Shown: one piece after another, positions 1 to 7,919 of the stretch
Layout of the letters: every line of letters begins with the position of its first letter
Position numbering within the stretch: the first letter of the stretch is position 1
Notes under the pieces: generated by a model
Database searches by the model: none
What the model was told of the DNA's origin: nothing
Seen by the model: the letters and a program-made list of their open reading frames with translations, nothing else
From: Rhodocyclaceae bacterium
Lineage (GTDB): Bacteria > Pseudomonadota > Gammaproteobacteria > Burkholderiales > Usitatibacteraceae
Reading direction: 5' to 3'
NCBI GenBank assembly: GCA_020247395.1
Contig: JADCJC010000075.1
Location: 1 to 46,830, forward strand
Length of the DNA stretch: 46,830 bases
Program-made: the position numbers and the translations under genes

Positions 1-197
1 CCCGCCTGCGCGGGGACGGGGTTAGATTAACAACCACCAAACCAATACTCCCCTGCTCCCGCGAAGGCGGGAGCCTAATATCGGAATCACCCGCGCTGAA
101 CAAAATTAATGGGTCCCCGTCCGGAGCAACCCTTGTGGTTGTGCGCGGGGACGGGAATGGCTGAAATGGTTTTCCATATTTGCTTGCCGGATCAATA
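1..197. repeat. Partial copy 1 of the TATTGATCCGGCAA inverted-repeat element
   Basis: From about base 54 to 197 this matches the copies at 36843-37023 and 46650-46830: a GCTCCCGC...GCGGGAGC hairpin, the CCTAATATCGGAATC stretch, a second hairpin built on GTCCCCG...CGGGGAC, and the right terminal repeat ending in GCCGGATCAATA at 197. The left terminal repeat is absent. Instead bases 1-50 hold another hairpin arm (CGCGGGGACGGGG), so this copy is either truncated or inserted into another palindromic repeat whose left part lies outside the window. No gene is visible in 1-279. Confidence 0.75.
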
Positions 198-216
198 ACG
201 TCCGCAAGGCTGGCGT

Positions 217-268
217 CCACGAGACGGGGCGGGCATTTCCAAGCAAAAATGCCTGAAAACGCCCGTGG
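217..268. repeat. Imperfect hairpin repeat after phnE stop
   Basis: An imperfect palindrome bounded by CCACG and CGTGG, with GGGC...GCCC arms. It sits 12 nt past the stop codon of the phnE gene (which reads leftward). Relatives occur at 9615-9655, 37043-37094 and 46582-46618. It could act as a transcription terminator or 3'-end stabiliser, but no U-run follows the stem, so this is only a possibility. Confidence 0.6.
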
Positions 269-279
269 TTGCTAGGGTT

Positions 280-1080
280 TCAGATGATGCGTTTGCGGAT
301 CATGCTCACCGCGACCTCGGCGATGATGACGACCACAAAGATGGTTGAGAGCACGACCGCGACTTGATCCCACCGGAACAAATTCATCGCGGTATCCATC
401 GCCATGCCGATGCCACCCGCGCCGACCAACCCCAGCACGGCCGATTCGCGCACGTTGATGTCCCAGCGGAACAGCGCAATTGAAACAAACGACGGCATCA
501 CCTGCGGCCAATAGCCTTTGATGAATACCGACGCTTTGGGTGCGCCGGTGGCGGTGAGCGCATCAATCGGGCTGCGATTCGCCTCTTCCAGCGCCTCGCC
601 CAACAACTTGCCAACAAAGCCGATGGAGCGAAACGCGATCGCCATCGTTCCCGCCATCGCCCCCGGGCCGAAGATAGCGATGAATAGCAGCGCCCACACC
701 AGTGTGTTCACCGAGCGGCTCGATACCAGAATGAGCTGCGCGAGCATGTTGAGTGGTTTGATCCGCACCACATTGCGCGCCGCCATGATGCCGACCGGAA
801 TCGACATCGTGAGGGACAACAGCGTGCCAAGTGTGGCGATGTTGAGCGTTTCAATCAACGCCGCTTGAACGGACTTTTGGTAGTAGGCCGTATCCATCGG
901 CCACATACGCTGGAAGAAGTCAGCAAGCTGTTCCGGCGCGTCGGCTAAGAACTCGGGGATGATCTCGATGTTCTTCAGCGAGAACACAATCGCGGCGACC
1001 GACAAAAAGTAGAACGCGAAACGCAGAAACCGCTGCTCAGGGCTGAACCGCTCCCAGCGCCGATTCATCGTCGCGTTCAT
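280..1080 (-). CDS. phnE: Phosphonate/phosphite-type ABC transporter permease PhnE (second copy)
   Basis: Integral membrane permease (266 aa) of a phosphonate-family ABC importer. Hydrophobic segments occur near residues 20-40, 80-105, 115-150 and 240-262. The cytoplasmic ATPase-coupling loop typical of binding-protein-dependent permeases lies at about residues 160-195 (EALEEANRSP, then ATGAP). The C-terminal GLVGAGGIG motif is characteristic of PhnE. Its ATG overlaps the stop codon of the upstream permease gene (ATGA), so the two are translationally coupled and probably form a heterodimeric pore. It is the last gene of the six-gene minus-strand importer operon; a hairpin repeat follows 12 nt after the stop. 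The substrate could be phosphonate, phosphite or phosphate; nothing in the window (no C-P lyase or phosphite dehydrogenase) settles it. Confidence 0.9.
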   Translation of the reverse strand: MNATMNRRWERFSPEQRFLRFAFYFLSVAAIVFSLKNIEIIPEFLADAPEQLADFFQRMWPMDTAYYQKSVQAALIETLNIATLGTLLSLTMSIPVGIMAARNVVRIKPLNMLAQLILVSSRSVNTLVWALLFIAIFGPGAMAGTMAIAFRSIGFVGKLLGEALEEANRSPIDALTATGAPKASVFIKGYWPQVMPSFVSIALFRWDINVRESAVLGLVGAGGIGMAMDTAMNLFRWDQVAVVLSTIFVVVIIAEVAVSMIRKRII

Positions 1081-1952
1081 GACGCCCCCAACGCGGCGGA
1101 TTTCTCACGCGATAGTTTGGCGACACGTCGGTTGCGCAAGTAATCGAGCAAGGCGAGATTGTCATTGAACAACGCGCGAACGTAGTTCGAGAAAATTTCG
1201 GCGACGATAATGAGCGCGATGATCGATAACAAAATGGCGCAGACAAAATCGTAATCAAAGCGCTGAAAGGCGGAGAACAAGCTGCCACCGATACCGCCCG
1301 CGCCAACGATGCCGATCATCGTTGAATGGCGCAGGTTGGAATCGAATTGATACGACGCGAAGCCTAAGAAGCGCGAGAACACTTGCGGAATCACGCCATA
1401 AATAAGGACGCCAAAAAATCCCGCGCCGGATGCGCGCACCGCTTCGACTTGCTTGGGGGAAATTTCTTCGATCGCCTCGGCAAACAGTTTGGAAATGAAG
1501 CCGATCGATCCGACGACGAGTGCGCCGATACCCGCGATGGCACCAAAGCCGACTGCCTTCACAAAAATGATGGCGATCACCACCTCGTGAAACGAGCGAC
1601 ACACCGCGATGAGTGCACGCGTCGGCCACACGATCCATTGCGGCATTAGATTGCGCGCTGCAAGAAGTCCGATCGGTAGCGACAAAGAGATGCCAATCAC
1701 GGTGGCGATTACGGCAATTTGGATACTTTCGAGCAAGCCTTTGGTGATCATTTCCACTTTTTCCGCGCTGAAGTTTGGCGGAAACATCCGACCCAAAAAC
1801 TTTTGGCCGGCGCTGAGACCATCGACTAAGCGCGTCCAGGTCACATCCAATTGACCGGCGGCCCACACCACATAAATGGCGAGCAATATCCAGCCGATGC
1901 GGGCCGGCCAATTCGGGATGAACGCGGTGCGGGTTGAGTGTTGCGCAGTCAT
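1077..1952 (-). CDS. phnE: Phosphonate/phosphite-type ABC transporter permease PhnE (first copy)
   Basis: Permease subunit of 291 aa with the same architecture as its downstream partner: an N-terminal anchor, several membrane spans, the EAA-type coupling loop (EAIEEISP... then RASGAG) and the GIVGAGGIGG motif near the C-terminus. The open frame extends to 2012, but the extra 20 codons run into the repeat-bearing spacer and look non-coding, so the ATG at 1952 (MTAQHS) is chosen. A 202-bp gap containing a pair of GC-rich hairpins separates it from phnC, which could modulate permease expression relative to the ATPase and binding proteins. The 4-nt ATGA overlap links it to the next phnE. Confidence 0.9.
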   Translation of the reverse strand: MTAQHSTRTAFIPNWPARIGWILLAIYVVWAAGQLDVTWTRLVDGLSAGQKFLGRMFPPNFSAEKVEMITKGLLESIQIAVIATVIGISLSLPIGLLAARNLMPQWIVWPTRALIAVCRSFHEVVIAIIFVKAVGFGAIAGIGALVVGSIGFISKLFAEAIEEISPKQVEAVRASGAGFFGVLIYGVIPQVFSRFLGFASYQFDSNLRHSTMIGIVGAGGIGGSLFSAFQRFDYDFVCAILLSIIALIIVAEIFSNYVRALFNDNLALLDYLRNRRVAKLSREKSAALGAS

Positions 1953-2025
1953 CTTGTTACCTGCACCTGCGGTTCTCCATGTGCTGGCGGAGTATGGAGT
2001 GGGAAACTCCATAAGGTAGGGTGTC

Positions 2026-2113
2026 GCCCCGGCGCAGGCCGGGGCCTAATTGCGCCAAACCGCTTGGAAAACACAACTTGGGTCCCGGCGCAGTGACGTA
2101 ACTTAGCCGGGAC
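2026..2113. repeat. Pair of REP-like hairpins between phnC and phnE
   Basis: Two GC-rich palindromes face each other: GCCCCGGC/GCCGGGGC at 2026-2045 and GTCCCGGC/GCCGGGAC at 2082-2113, joined by a CCTAAT...TTGGG linker. The same two-hairpin plan, with different sequence, forms the core of the TATTGATCC elements, but here the terminal repeats are missing. It resembles REP/BIME-type extragenic palindromes. It lies inside the importer operon. Confidence 0.65.
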
Positions 2114-2154
2114 GACAGATTTAAGGTCATGCCGAGAATACATAGAAAGGCTAC

Positions 2155-2925
2155 TCACTCTAGCCAGTCCTCGCCGCCGTAGATTTCTTTGAGGTGGTCA
2201 TCGGTGAGCGTCGCTGGGGTCCCATTGAATACAACCTTGCCGCCAGTCATGCCGATCATGCGCTGGCAGAAACGTTTGGCTAGTGCGACGTTGTGGATGT
2301 TGACGATCACCGGAATGTTGCGGCGCCCTGCCATGTCAGCCATGATCTCCATGATCTCAACCGACGTTTTAGGGTCGAGCGATGAAGTGGGTTCGTCTGC
2401 CAGCAGAATCTCCGGGCGCTGCATGATGGCGCGCGCGATGCCAACGCGTTGGCGCTGACCGCCGGAGAGGCCGTCCGCCCGCTGGTTCACAAAATTGCCG
2501 AGGCCAACGGCGTCGAGCAGCGCGAATGCCTCGTCGATGTCTTCCTGCGGAAATTTTCTGAGCCATGCTTTGAATGCCGACACATAACCCAAACGACCCG
2601 TGAGCACATTTTCCATCACGGTCAGTCGCTCGACCAAGTTGTATTCTTGAAAGATCATGCCGATGCGGCGTCGCGCTTCACGCAGCGGCACACCGGAGAG
2701 TTGGGCGAGGTCTTGACCTTGGAACAGGATTTGCCCGGAGGTGGGATCAATCAAGCGATTGATGCAACGAATCAAGGTGGATTTGCCGGTGCCCGAGGGG
2801 CCGATGATGGCGGTAATACCGTCGCCGGGAATATCGAGGTCGATGCCCTTGAGCACGGGAACGCCTTTTTTGTATTCCTTGGTGAGTCCGCGAATTTGGA
2901 TGGAGCGATTGTTGGTGGCGGTCAT
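2155..2925 (-). CDS. phnC: Phosphonate/phosphite ABC transporter ATP-binding protein PhnC
   Basis: Cytoplasmic ATPase (256 aa) energising the importer. Visible motifs in order: Walker [10 protein letters not shown] (about residues 39-47), signature LSGGQRQR, Walker [13 protein letters not shown], and the switch histidine in VNIHNVALA. The open frame begins at 3051, but the extra N-terminus overlaps the preceding phnD gene and is basic and low-complexity. The ATG at 2925 (MTATNNRS) places the family start correctly and gives a 16-nt spacer after phnD. One ATPase is predicted to serve both permeases and all three binding proteins encoded upstream. Confidence 0.95.
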   Translation of the reverse strand: MTATNNRSIQIRGLTKEYKKGVPVLKGIDLDIPGDGITAIIGPSGTGKSTLIRCINRLIDPTSGQILFQGQDLAQLSGVPLREARRRIGMIFQEYNLVERLTVMENVLTGRLGYVSAFKAWLRKFPQEDIDEAFALLDAVGLGNFVNQRADGLSGGQRQRVGIARAIMQRPEILLADEPTSSLDPKTSVEIMEIMADMAGRRNIPVIVNIHNVALAKRFCQRMIGMTGGKVVFNGTPATLTDDHLKEIYGGEDWLE

Positions 2926-2941
2926 GACCGATGCTTGGTTG

Positions 2942-3988
2942 TTACTTCTTGGAAGATGGGCTTGTCGCTGGTGCGTTGGTCGATTTCGCCTCGTTCGCCT
3001 TGCGTTTATCGAAAGCCGCGCGAGTGAACGCTTCGCCGCTGATATCCGCAACCTTGCGAACCAGCGCGTAGTCGTTTTTGTAGTTTAGGGGCACAAAGCG
3101 ATCAGTCCCCCGGAACGCGGTTTCGAGTTCCTTGGGAAACTTGAATTGGAAGGTGCAGCTGATAATCTTGTCACGCAGCTCGGGCGCCAAATCATGCACC
3201 ATGGCCAGACTGCCAGCGGGGAAGGGCGCGCTCTTGTAAATGACGCGAAGCTGGCCTTCTTTCACCGCGCCGCGCTGGATCATGCGGGTCAATACATCAT
3301 CTGCAATCGCCGCCGCGTCGTAGTCGCCGTTAATCACGCTCATGATCGAGTTGTCGTGTTTGCCGGAATAGAGCACTTTGTAGTCTTTGTCCGGCACCAG
3401 CCCCTCGTCGGGAAACAACGCACGCGGCGCGAGGTTGCCTGAGTTCGATGACGGAGAGACGTGTGCGACGCGTTTGCCGACGAGATGCCGAAGGTTCTTG
3501 TAGGGGCTGTCGGCGCGCACCACCATCACCAAGTGATAAGCCATCAGCGTGGGCTTGTTGTTGATGAGGTTGCCGTGAATGGCGAATGGCTGCGCACCCG
3601 CCACGTTGACCGCAAACGGCGTATCGCCGGCGGCGAGCAGACTCATTTGAATGCGGCCAGAGCGCATGGCTTCAACGGTGGCCGCACTCGAATGCACTTG
3701 TAAAAAACGCATCGGGCGGCCCAAGCACTGCGACATGAACTGCACATACGGCGACCACATCTTTTCGTAGGTCGCGGTGTCTTCCTGCGGCGAGTAGCTC
3801 AGCAGAATGGTTTTTGGATTCTTGAGCTTCGAGGCGTCTTTGGGCGCATCCGCGATGAGATTTTGGTTTTCATCGCAGTAAATGGTGTCGAGGTCGCCGC
3901 GAAACTTGCACGACTCATCCGCGCGTGCGGCTGTCGATACCAGCAGGGCGGCAGCGCAGGCCACGCCAAATTTGAAGACGGCGATCAC
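2942..3988 (-). CDS. phnD: PhnD-like periplasmic phosphonate/phosphite-binding protein, paralogue 1
   Basis: Periplasmic solute-binding protein (348 aa) with a signal peptide cleaved near TAARA-DE (about residue 23). The mature part starts with a conserved cysteine-containing segment ([16 protein letters not shown]) shared with the two paralogues upstream. The PhnD-type binding fold follows: [10 protein letters not shown], corresponding to the Ser/Thr ligand loop of E. coli PhnD, and SGKHDNSI with an acidic residue at the ligand-contacting position. The start codon overlaps the stop of paralogue 2 by 4 nt. A lysine/proline-rich tail ends the protein. Which oxyanion it binds cannot be read from sequence. 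Confidence 0.88.
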   Translation of the reverse strand: MIAVFKFGVACAAALLVSTAARADESCKFRGDLDTIYCDENQNLIADAPKDASKLKNPKTILLSYSPQEDTATYEKMWSPYVQFMSQCLGRPMRFLQVHSSAATVEAMRSGRIQMSLLAAGDTPFAVNVAGAQPFAIHGNLINNKPTLMAYHLVMVVRADSPYKNLRHLVGKRVAHVSPSSNSGNLAPRALFPDEGLVPDKDYKVLYSGKHDNSIMSVINGDYDAAAIADDVLTRMIQRGAVKEGQLRVIYKSAPFPAGSLAMVHDLAPELRDKIISCTFQFKFPKELETAFRGTDRFVPLNYKNDYALVRKVADISGEAFTRAAFDKRKANEAKSTNAPATSPSSKK

Positions 3989-5058
3989 TTCTTGCCGCCT
4001 TGCGCGCTTTGCGATTTCGCCGCTTCGGCTTCGCGCGCCATGCGCTTGTCGTAGGCGGCGCGGTTAAAGCTCTCACCGCTGGCCTCGGCCACTTTTCTGA
4101 CCAACTCAAAATCTTTTTGGTAGTTGAGCGGCCAAAAACGATCCGCACCTTGGAATGCCTTGATGAGGTCCGGCGTGAATTTGAAGCTCATGGTGCAATC
4201 GGCGAGCTTCTTTTGCAGCTCCGGCACGAGATCGTGCGCCATCACCATGCTGCCATTCGGAAACGGCTTCGAGCGATAAATGATGCGCAACTCATCCGGC
4301 TTCACGATGCCCCGCTGCACCATCCGGTCGAGCACGTCGTCCGCAATCGCCGCCGCGTCGTAGTCGCCGGATTGCACACCGGCAATCGAGCTATCGTGTT
4401 TACCCGAATAGAGCACCTTGTAGTCTTTGTCCGGCACCAGGCCTTCGGCCGGAAACAGCGCGCGCGGTGCCAAGTTGCCGGAGTTCGACGACGGTGCCGC
4501 ATGTGCGACGCGCTTGCCCGCGAGGTCCTTCAGCGTCTTGTAGGGGCTCGCTTTTTTCACGATGACAACAAGGCGGTAGCCGGTCGGCCCCTTGGCATCC
4601 CCGCGAATCGCGAACGGTTGGGCACCAGCGATGTTGACCGCAAACGGCGTATCGCCGGACGAAAGCGTAGAAAGTGTGATGCGGCCGGAACGAATCGCTT
4701 CAACTGTCGCCGCCGGCGAATGCACTTGGAAGAAACGCGTTTTCTTGCCGGTGCACTGCGACATGTGGTCCACATACGGCTGCCACAGCCGCTCGTAAGC
4801 CTGGGCGTCCTCCTGCGGCGTGTAGCTCATCAGAATGGTCGACGGGTTCTTGCGCTTCGACGGATCGCTTGGCAGATCAGCGAGCAAGTCTTTGTTTTGG
4901 TCGCAGTAGATTTCATCGAGATCGCCGCGATTGGTGCAGGTTTGTGCCGAGGCGATGCCGACGAAAGTTAGCGCCGTTGCCAACACGACAGCGTTCAACG
5001 CGCCGACCGCGCGGCGCGAGCCAACAAACCCTGATGTCAACGATGCGTTCTGCGGCAC
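3985..5058 (-). CDS. phnD: PhnD-like periplasmic phosphonate/phosphite-binding protein, paralogue 2
   Basis: Second of three tandem binding proteins (357 aa). The signal peptide has a basic start (GSRRAVGALN) and a hydrophobic stretch ending at IASAQ-TC. The N-terminal CTNRGDLDEIYCDQNKDLL segment is close to those of paralogues 1 and 3. The binding-site blocks [15 protein letters not shown] and YSGKHDSSIAG are conserved, and the overall resemblance to paralogue 1 is closest. It is coupled to paralogue 1 by ATGA overlap and follows paralogue 3 with a 15-nt spacer. Tandem duplication, with divergence among the paralogues, suggests different ligand ranges feeding one PhnCE transporter; this is inference. 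Confidence 0.88.
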   Translation of the reverse strand: MPQNASLTSGFVGSRRAVGALNAVVLATALTFVGIASAQTCTNRGDLDEIYCDQNKDLLADLPSDPSKRKNPSTILMSYTPQEDAQAYERLWQPYVDHMSQCTGKKTRFFQVHSPAATVEAIRSGRITLSTLSSGDTPFAVNIAGAQPFAIRGDAKGPTGYRLVVIVKKASPYKTLKDLAGKRVAHAAPSSNSGNLAPRALFPAEGLVPDKDYKVLYSGKHDSSIAGVQSGDYDAAAIADDVLDRMVQRGIVKPDELRIIYRSKPFPNGSMVMAHDLVPELQKKLADCTMSFKFTPDLIKAFQGADRFWPLNYQKDFELVRKVAEASGESFNRAAYDKRMAREAEAAKSQSAQGGKK

Positions 5059-5073
5059 AACATTCTCCCGTGA

Positions 5074-6135
5074 TTATTTTTTAGCTTTGGCGGCTTCCGC
5101 TTCTTTCGCGGTTTGCTTCTCATATGCGCTGCGGTTGAACGCCTCGCCCGAGCCCGCCGCGACCTGCCTTACGACCTCCCAATCCTTCTGGAAGTTCGCC
5201 GGAAAGAATCGATCGGCACCGTCGAACGCTTTCACCATCTCCGGTGTGAAGCGGTAGTCATAGAAACACTTGACCAACTTCTTGGCGAAGCTGGGCTCAA
5301 GATCGTGTGCGTAGGCGAAGCTGGAGGTCGGGAACTTGCTCGACTTGTAGATGATGCGGAAATCGTCTTCTTTGATTTGGCCGCGTGACGCCATGCGATG
5401 GTAGACGTCGGAGGCGACGGCGGCGGCATCGTAGTCGCCGGAATTCACGCCCATGATGCTTTGATCGTGTTTGCCCGAAAAGAGAATCTTGTAGTCCTTG
5501 TCCGGCGTGAGTCCTTCCGGCGGGAAGAGCGCCAGTGGTGCCATGTGGCCGGAGTTGGACGACGGCGAGGTGTGAGCGACCTTTTTGCCCTTCAGGTCGG
5601 CGAGCTTCATGTAGGGCGATGATTTCTTGACGATCACCAGCAGGTTGTAACCCTGAAACTCTTTTTCAGTGCCCTTCACGGCAAACGGCACGGCACCGGC
5701 GATGTTGACTGCAAACGCAGTCGGGCCGGTCGAGAATCCGCCCACGTGCAGCCGACCTGAACGCATGGCCTCGATTTCAGCGGCATTGGAATTGACTTGA
5801 TAGAAGATCACTTTCTTGCCGAGGCAACGGGCAAGCTCTTGCGTGAAGGGCTGAAAAATTTTCTCGTACACCGCAGGGTCTTCCACCGGCGTATAGGTGA
5901 ACACCACCGTGTTCGGGGTCTTGAGCTTGCTGGGGTCTTTCGGCGTATCCGCGACGAGGTCTTTGTTTTCGTCGCAATACATCGCATCGAGGTCACCGCG
6001 GTGTTTGCATTCCTGTGCGGATGCGGCCGTCGGGAGCCATGCGAATGCGCTCGCGAGCAACGCCACGGTCAGCGCCGTGGCGGAAACGAACCACTGGCGG
6101 CCTTGTCTGAACGTCGGTGAAAAATCTGATTTCAT
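5074..6135 (-). CDS. phnD: PhnD-like periplasmic phosphonate/phosphite-binding protein, paralogue 3 (first gene of operon)
   Basis: Binding protein of 353 aa opening the importer operon. It has an N-terminal signal peptide (cleavage near AASAQ-EC), the shared CKHRGDLDAMYCDENKDLV segment, and the PhnD ligand blocks PSSNSGHMAPLALFP and FSGKHDQSIMG. It is the most divergent of the three (MASRG, DFRIIYKSSKFPTSSF). A purine-rich ribosome site (GGGGAG) lies about 6 nt before the ATG. The C-terminal tail is rich in Ala/Lys/Glu. The promoter should lie in the 102-bp gap shared with the divergent TraB-family gene; I could not recognise a Pho box there. Confidence 0.88.
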   Translation of the reverse strand: MKSDFSPTFRQGRQWFVSATALTVALLASAFAWLPTAASAQECKHRGDLDAMYCDENKDLVADTPKDPSKLKTPNTVVFTYTPVEDPAVYEKIFQPFTQELARCLGKKVIFYQVNSNAAEIEAMRSGRLHVGGFSTGPTAFAVNIAGAVPFAVKGTEKEFQGYNLLVIVKKSSPYMKLADLKGKKVAHTSPSSNSGHMAPLALFPPEGLTPDKDYKILFSGKHDQSIMGVNSGDYDAAAVASDVYHRMASRGQIKEDDFRIIYKSSKFPTSSFAYAHDLEPSFAKKLVKCFYDYRFTPEMVKAFDGADRFFPANFQKDWEVVRQVAAGSGEAFNRSAYEKQTAKEAEAAKAKK

Positions 6136-6202
6136 CGTTTTCTCCCCTCTCTCCGTTTTGTTGTTTCATCTGAGCGAAAATTCAACCTTGGTAGTTTAAC
6201 AA

Positions 6203-6229
6203 CCCCGCCCCCGAAGATTGGGGGGAGGG
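6203..6229. promoter_or_regulatory. GC-rich hairpin covering the ribosome site of the TraB-family gene
   Basis: CCCCGCCCCC at 6203-6212 can pair with GGGGGGAGGG at 6220-6229 around a 7-nt loop (8 of 10 positions complementary). The right arm contains the GGAGGG Shine-Dalgarno of the rightward gene, so the hairpin could sequester it in mRNA. In the leftward transcript the same palindrome lies in the phnD leader. No U-run follows on either strand, so it is unlikely to be an intrinsic terminator. Confidence 0.4.
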
Positions 6230-6237
6230 CATCATTA

Positions 6238-7272
6238 TTGAGCCGATACATGACAACTCGTCGCACCCCCGCCGGTCGTTTCTTTCTCGCGTCTATGACG
6301 CTGTTCATGGCCGCATTCGCCGTAGGGGCTTTCCCGCCTGCGACTGCGCAGACCAGCGCCCAAGCCAATCCGCCGAGGCCAACCTCCGCGCCGCCCACGC
6401 AAGATTACGACCCGACACAGAGCCGCGCGTCGCGGATTGAGGAGCGCAAGGACGGTCTGCGCGGGCTGATCTGGGAAGTCAAAACCAAGGACGGTGCCAA
6501 CACCGCGTATCTATTCGGCACCATTCACGTCGGCAAACCCAGCTTCTATCCGCTGCCGCGCGCGGTGCAAATGGCGCTGCTCGCTTCAAACAAGATTGTG
6601 GTCGAGGCTGACGTCACCGACCAATCCGAGGGCAGCGAGATCGCCAAGATTGTCGATTACCCAAAGGGCGAGACGATTGAGCGGCATATTTCGCCGCAGC
6701 TCTTCGCACGGCTGAAAGCGCAGCTGGAGAAACGCAAAATCCCGTATGCCAATGTGTCGGCCATGCGCCCGGTCATCCTCGGCGGCATGCTGCCGATTGT
6801 CGAATACGTGCAGTTGGGCTACGACATGAATTCCGGCTTGGATATGGCGCTCATCAAGCGCGCCAAACAAGAGAAGAAGCCACTCCTCCAGTTGGAATCA
6901 TCCCTCGCGCAAATCAAACTGTTGACCAGCATGCCGCCCGCACTTCAAGAGTCCTTCTTGGACAACGCATTGACCACCATCGAGCAGGGGCGCTCGGCGG
7001 ATCAAGTGACGGGCATTGTGAATGCGTGGCAGGCGGGCGATCCGAAGTTGATGCTCGAACTCGCCGATGACGCTTCGCGCGGGCAGAAAGACGCCGAAAA
7101 GCTCAATCAAGTCTTGCTATGGGGGCGGCATCCGGCAATGATGCAAAAGATCGAGTCGTATCTCGCCAGCGGCGAAACGCACTTTATTGCGGTGGGATCA
7201 TTGCACCTTGTTGGGCCAAAAGGGCTGGTGAATTTGTTGGCGCAGAAGGGGTATTTGGTGAGGCAGTTGTAG
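6238..7272 (+). CDS. TraB/GumN-family protein, exported
   Basis: A 344-aa protein of the TraB/PrgY/GumN family, related to metalloprotease-like Tiki domains. An N-terminal signal peptide runs to about residue 37 (ends FPPATAQ) and is followed by a Pro/Ala-rich linker. The domain then shows the family signatures LFGTIHVG near residue 93, VVEADVTD, and the C-terminal GSLHLVGPKGL. Start choice: TTG at 6238 has GGAGGG 8 nt upstream, whereas the in-frame ATG at 6250 has no ribosome site at the right distance; both leave the signal peptide intact. It stands alone, divergent from the importer operon. The cellular role of bacterial GumN-like proteins is not well defined, so none is assigned. Confidence 0.82.
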   Translation: MSRYMTTRRTPAGRFFLASMTLFMAAFAVGAFPPATAQTSAQANPPRPTSAPPTQDYDPTQSRASRIEERKDGLRGLIWEVKTKDGANTAYLFGTIHVGKPSFYPLPRAVQMALLASNKIVVEADVTDQSEGSEIAKIVDYPKGETIERHISPQLFARLKAQLEKRKIPYANVSAMRPVILGGMLPIVEYVQLGYDMNSGLDMALIKRAKQEKKPLLQLESSLAQIKLLTSMPPALQESFLDNALTTIEQGRSADQVTGIVNAWQAGDPKLMLELADDASRGQKDAEKLNQVLLWGRHPAMMQKIESYLASGETHFIAVGSLHLVGPKGLVNLLAQKGYLVRQL

Positions 7273-7334
7273 GCGGAGCGCTGGTCGAGCCGGGGAATGG
7301 TGTCTGAGCCTAATTACTCTATCCGCATAACGCG

Positions 7335-7811
7335 TTACGCGTTAGACGCGACGCACAAGAGGGCAGTGTTGCCGTTTTCGACGCGACGCCAGTTCACAAA
7401 AGCAGCGCAATCTATTGATCCGGCAATTAAATATGGTGAATTCCTGCCCCCGCGAAGGCGGGGGCCCAATTTTCTATATGTGCCGCGCTAACAAAATTGG
7501 GCTCCCGCCTGCGCGGGAGCAGGGGACTTTTTCACCATATTTAATTGCCGGATCAATAAGAAGGCCGCCCACAACTCAGGACATCTGCTTTTGAACGCGT
7601 GCGCACGGTCAATTTGAAGAACCAGAATTTCGCCAGGAGAAACGTCAACTGTCGACAATCCTGCGCTGGGTTCGTCAACATTAGACATACAATCAATCCA
7701 CGCGTCCATGTTGCGTCCATAGAACTCTGGGAAGCCGAGCGCGCGTTGAAACTCGCTATGAAACGACGACGCGTCTGTTATCGCCGCGCCATTGATGATC
7801 ACCGTTTTCAT
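7335..7811 (-). pseudogene. Barstar-family gene interrupted by a 146-bp inverted-repeat element
   Basis: The 5' part (7559-7811) encodes 85 residues typical of barstar-family RNase-inhibitor-like proteins (LGFPEFYGRNMDAWIDCMS and ILVLQIDRAHAF). At codon 85 the frame runs into a TATTGATCC element and picks up 22 element-encoded residues before stopping at 7488. The missing C-terminus lies intact beyond the element at 7335-7412: DCAAFVNWRRVENG..., then a TAA stop. Deleting the element with one TA copy joins TTC TTA GAT TGC in frame and restores a 110-aa family-length product. The present product would be a 107-aa chimera lacking the last helix/strand, so it is probably non-functional. No cognate RNase is nearby. 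Confidence 0.88.
7413..7558. mobile_element. MITE-like element, copy 2 (inside barstar gene)
   Basis: A 146-bp element with perfect 28-bp terminal inverted repeats (7413-7440 and 7531-7558) beginning TATTGATCCGGCAA, flanked by TA on both sides. Inside are two GC-rich hairpins (CCCCCGC/GCGGGGG and GCTCCCGC/GCGGGAGC) and an inner GCCCAATTTT/AAAATTGGGC pair, so most of the element is palindromic. It carries no gene. The TA duplication is supported by the restored barstar reading frame. Small size, long terminal repeats and TA targets recall Correia-type or IS630/Tc1-derived miniature elements; the mobilising transposase is not in the window. Confidence 0.88.
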
Positions 7812-7919
7812 TAAGCAACCGTGCTGGCTGGATTGGACATATAGATTTGAAAAATACTGCCAGATATGGTTCAGGAGCTAAATTAGCGTGCGTTCTCGCG
7901 GGTCGCGATGTACCGCAGT

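Noticed and set aside
2926-3051. N-terminal extension of phnC and of other ORFs to the first in-frame start
   Set aside because: The extended segments overlap neighbouring coding genes or repeats and lack family residues; shorter starts were chosen for phnC, phnE, htpG, lpxK, yhbY, gluQ, the RND pump, its adaptor, the pirin and the flavin reductase.
6136-6237. Pho box controlling the phnD operon
   Set aside because: No CTGTCAT-type direct repeats with 11-nt period could be found in the 102-bp divergent region.
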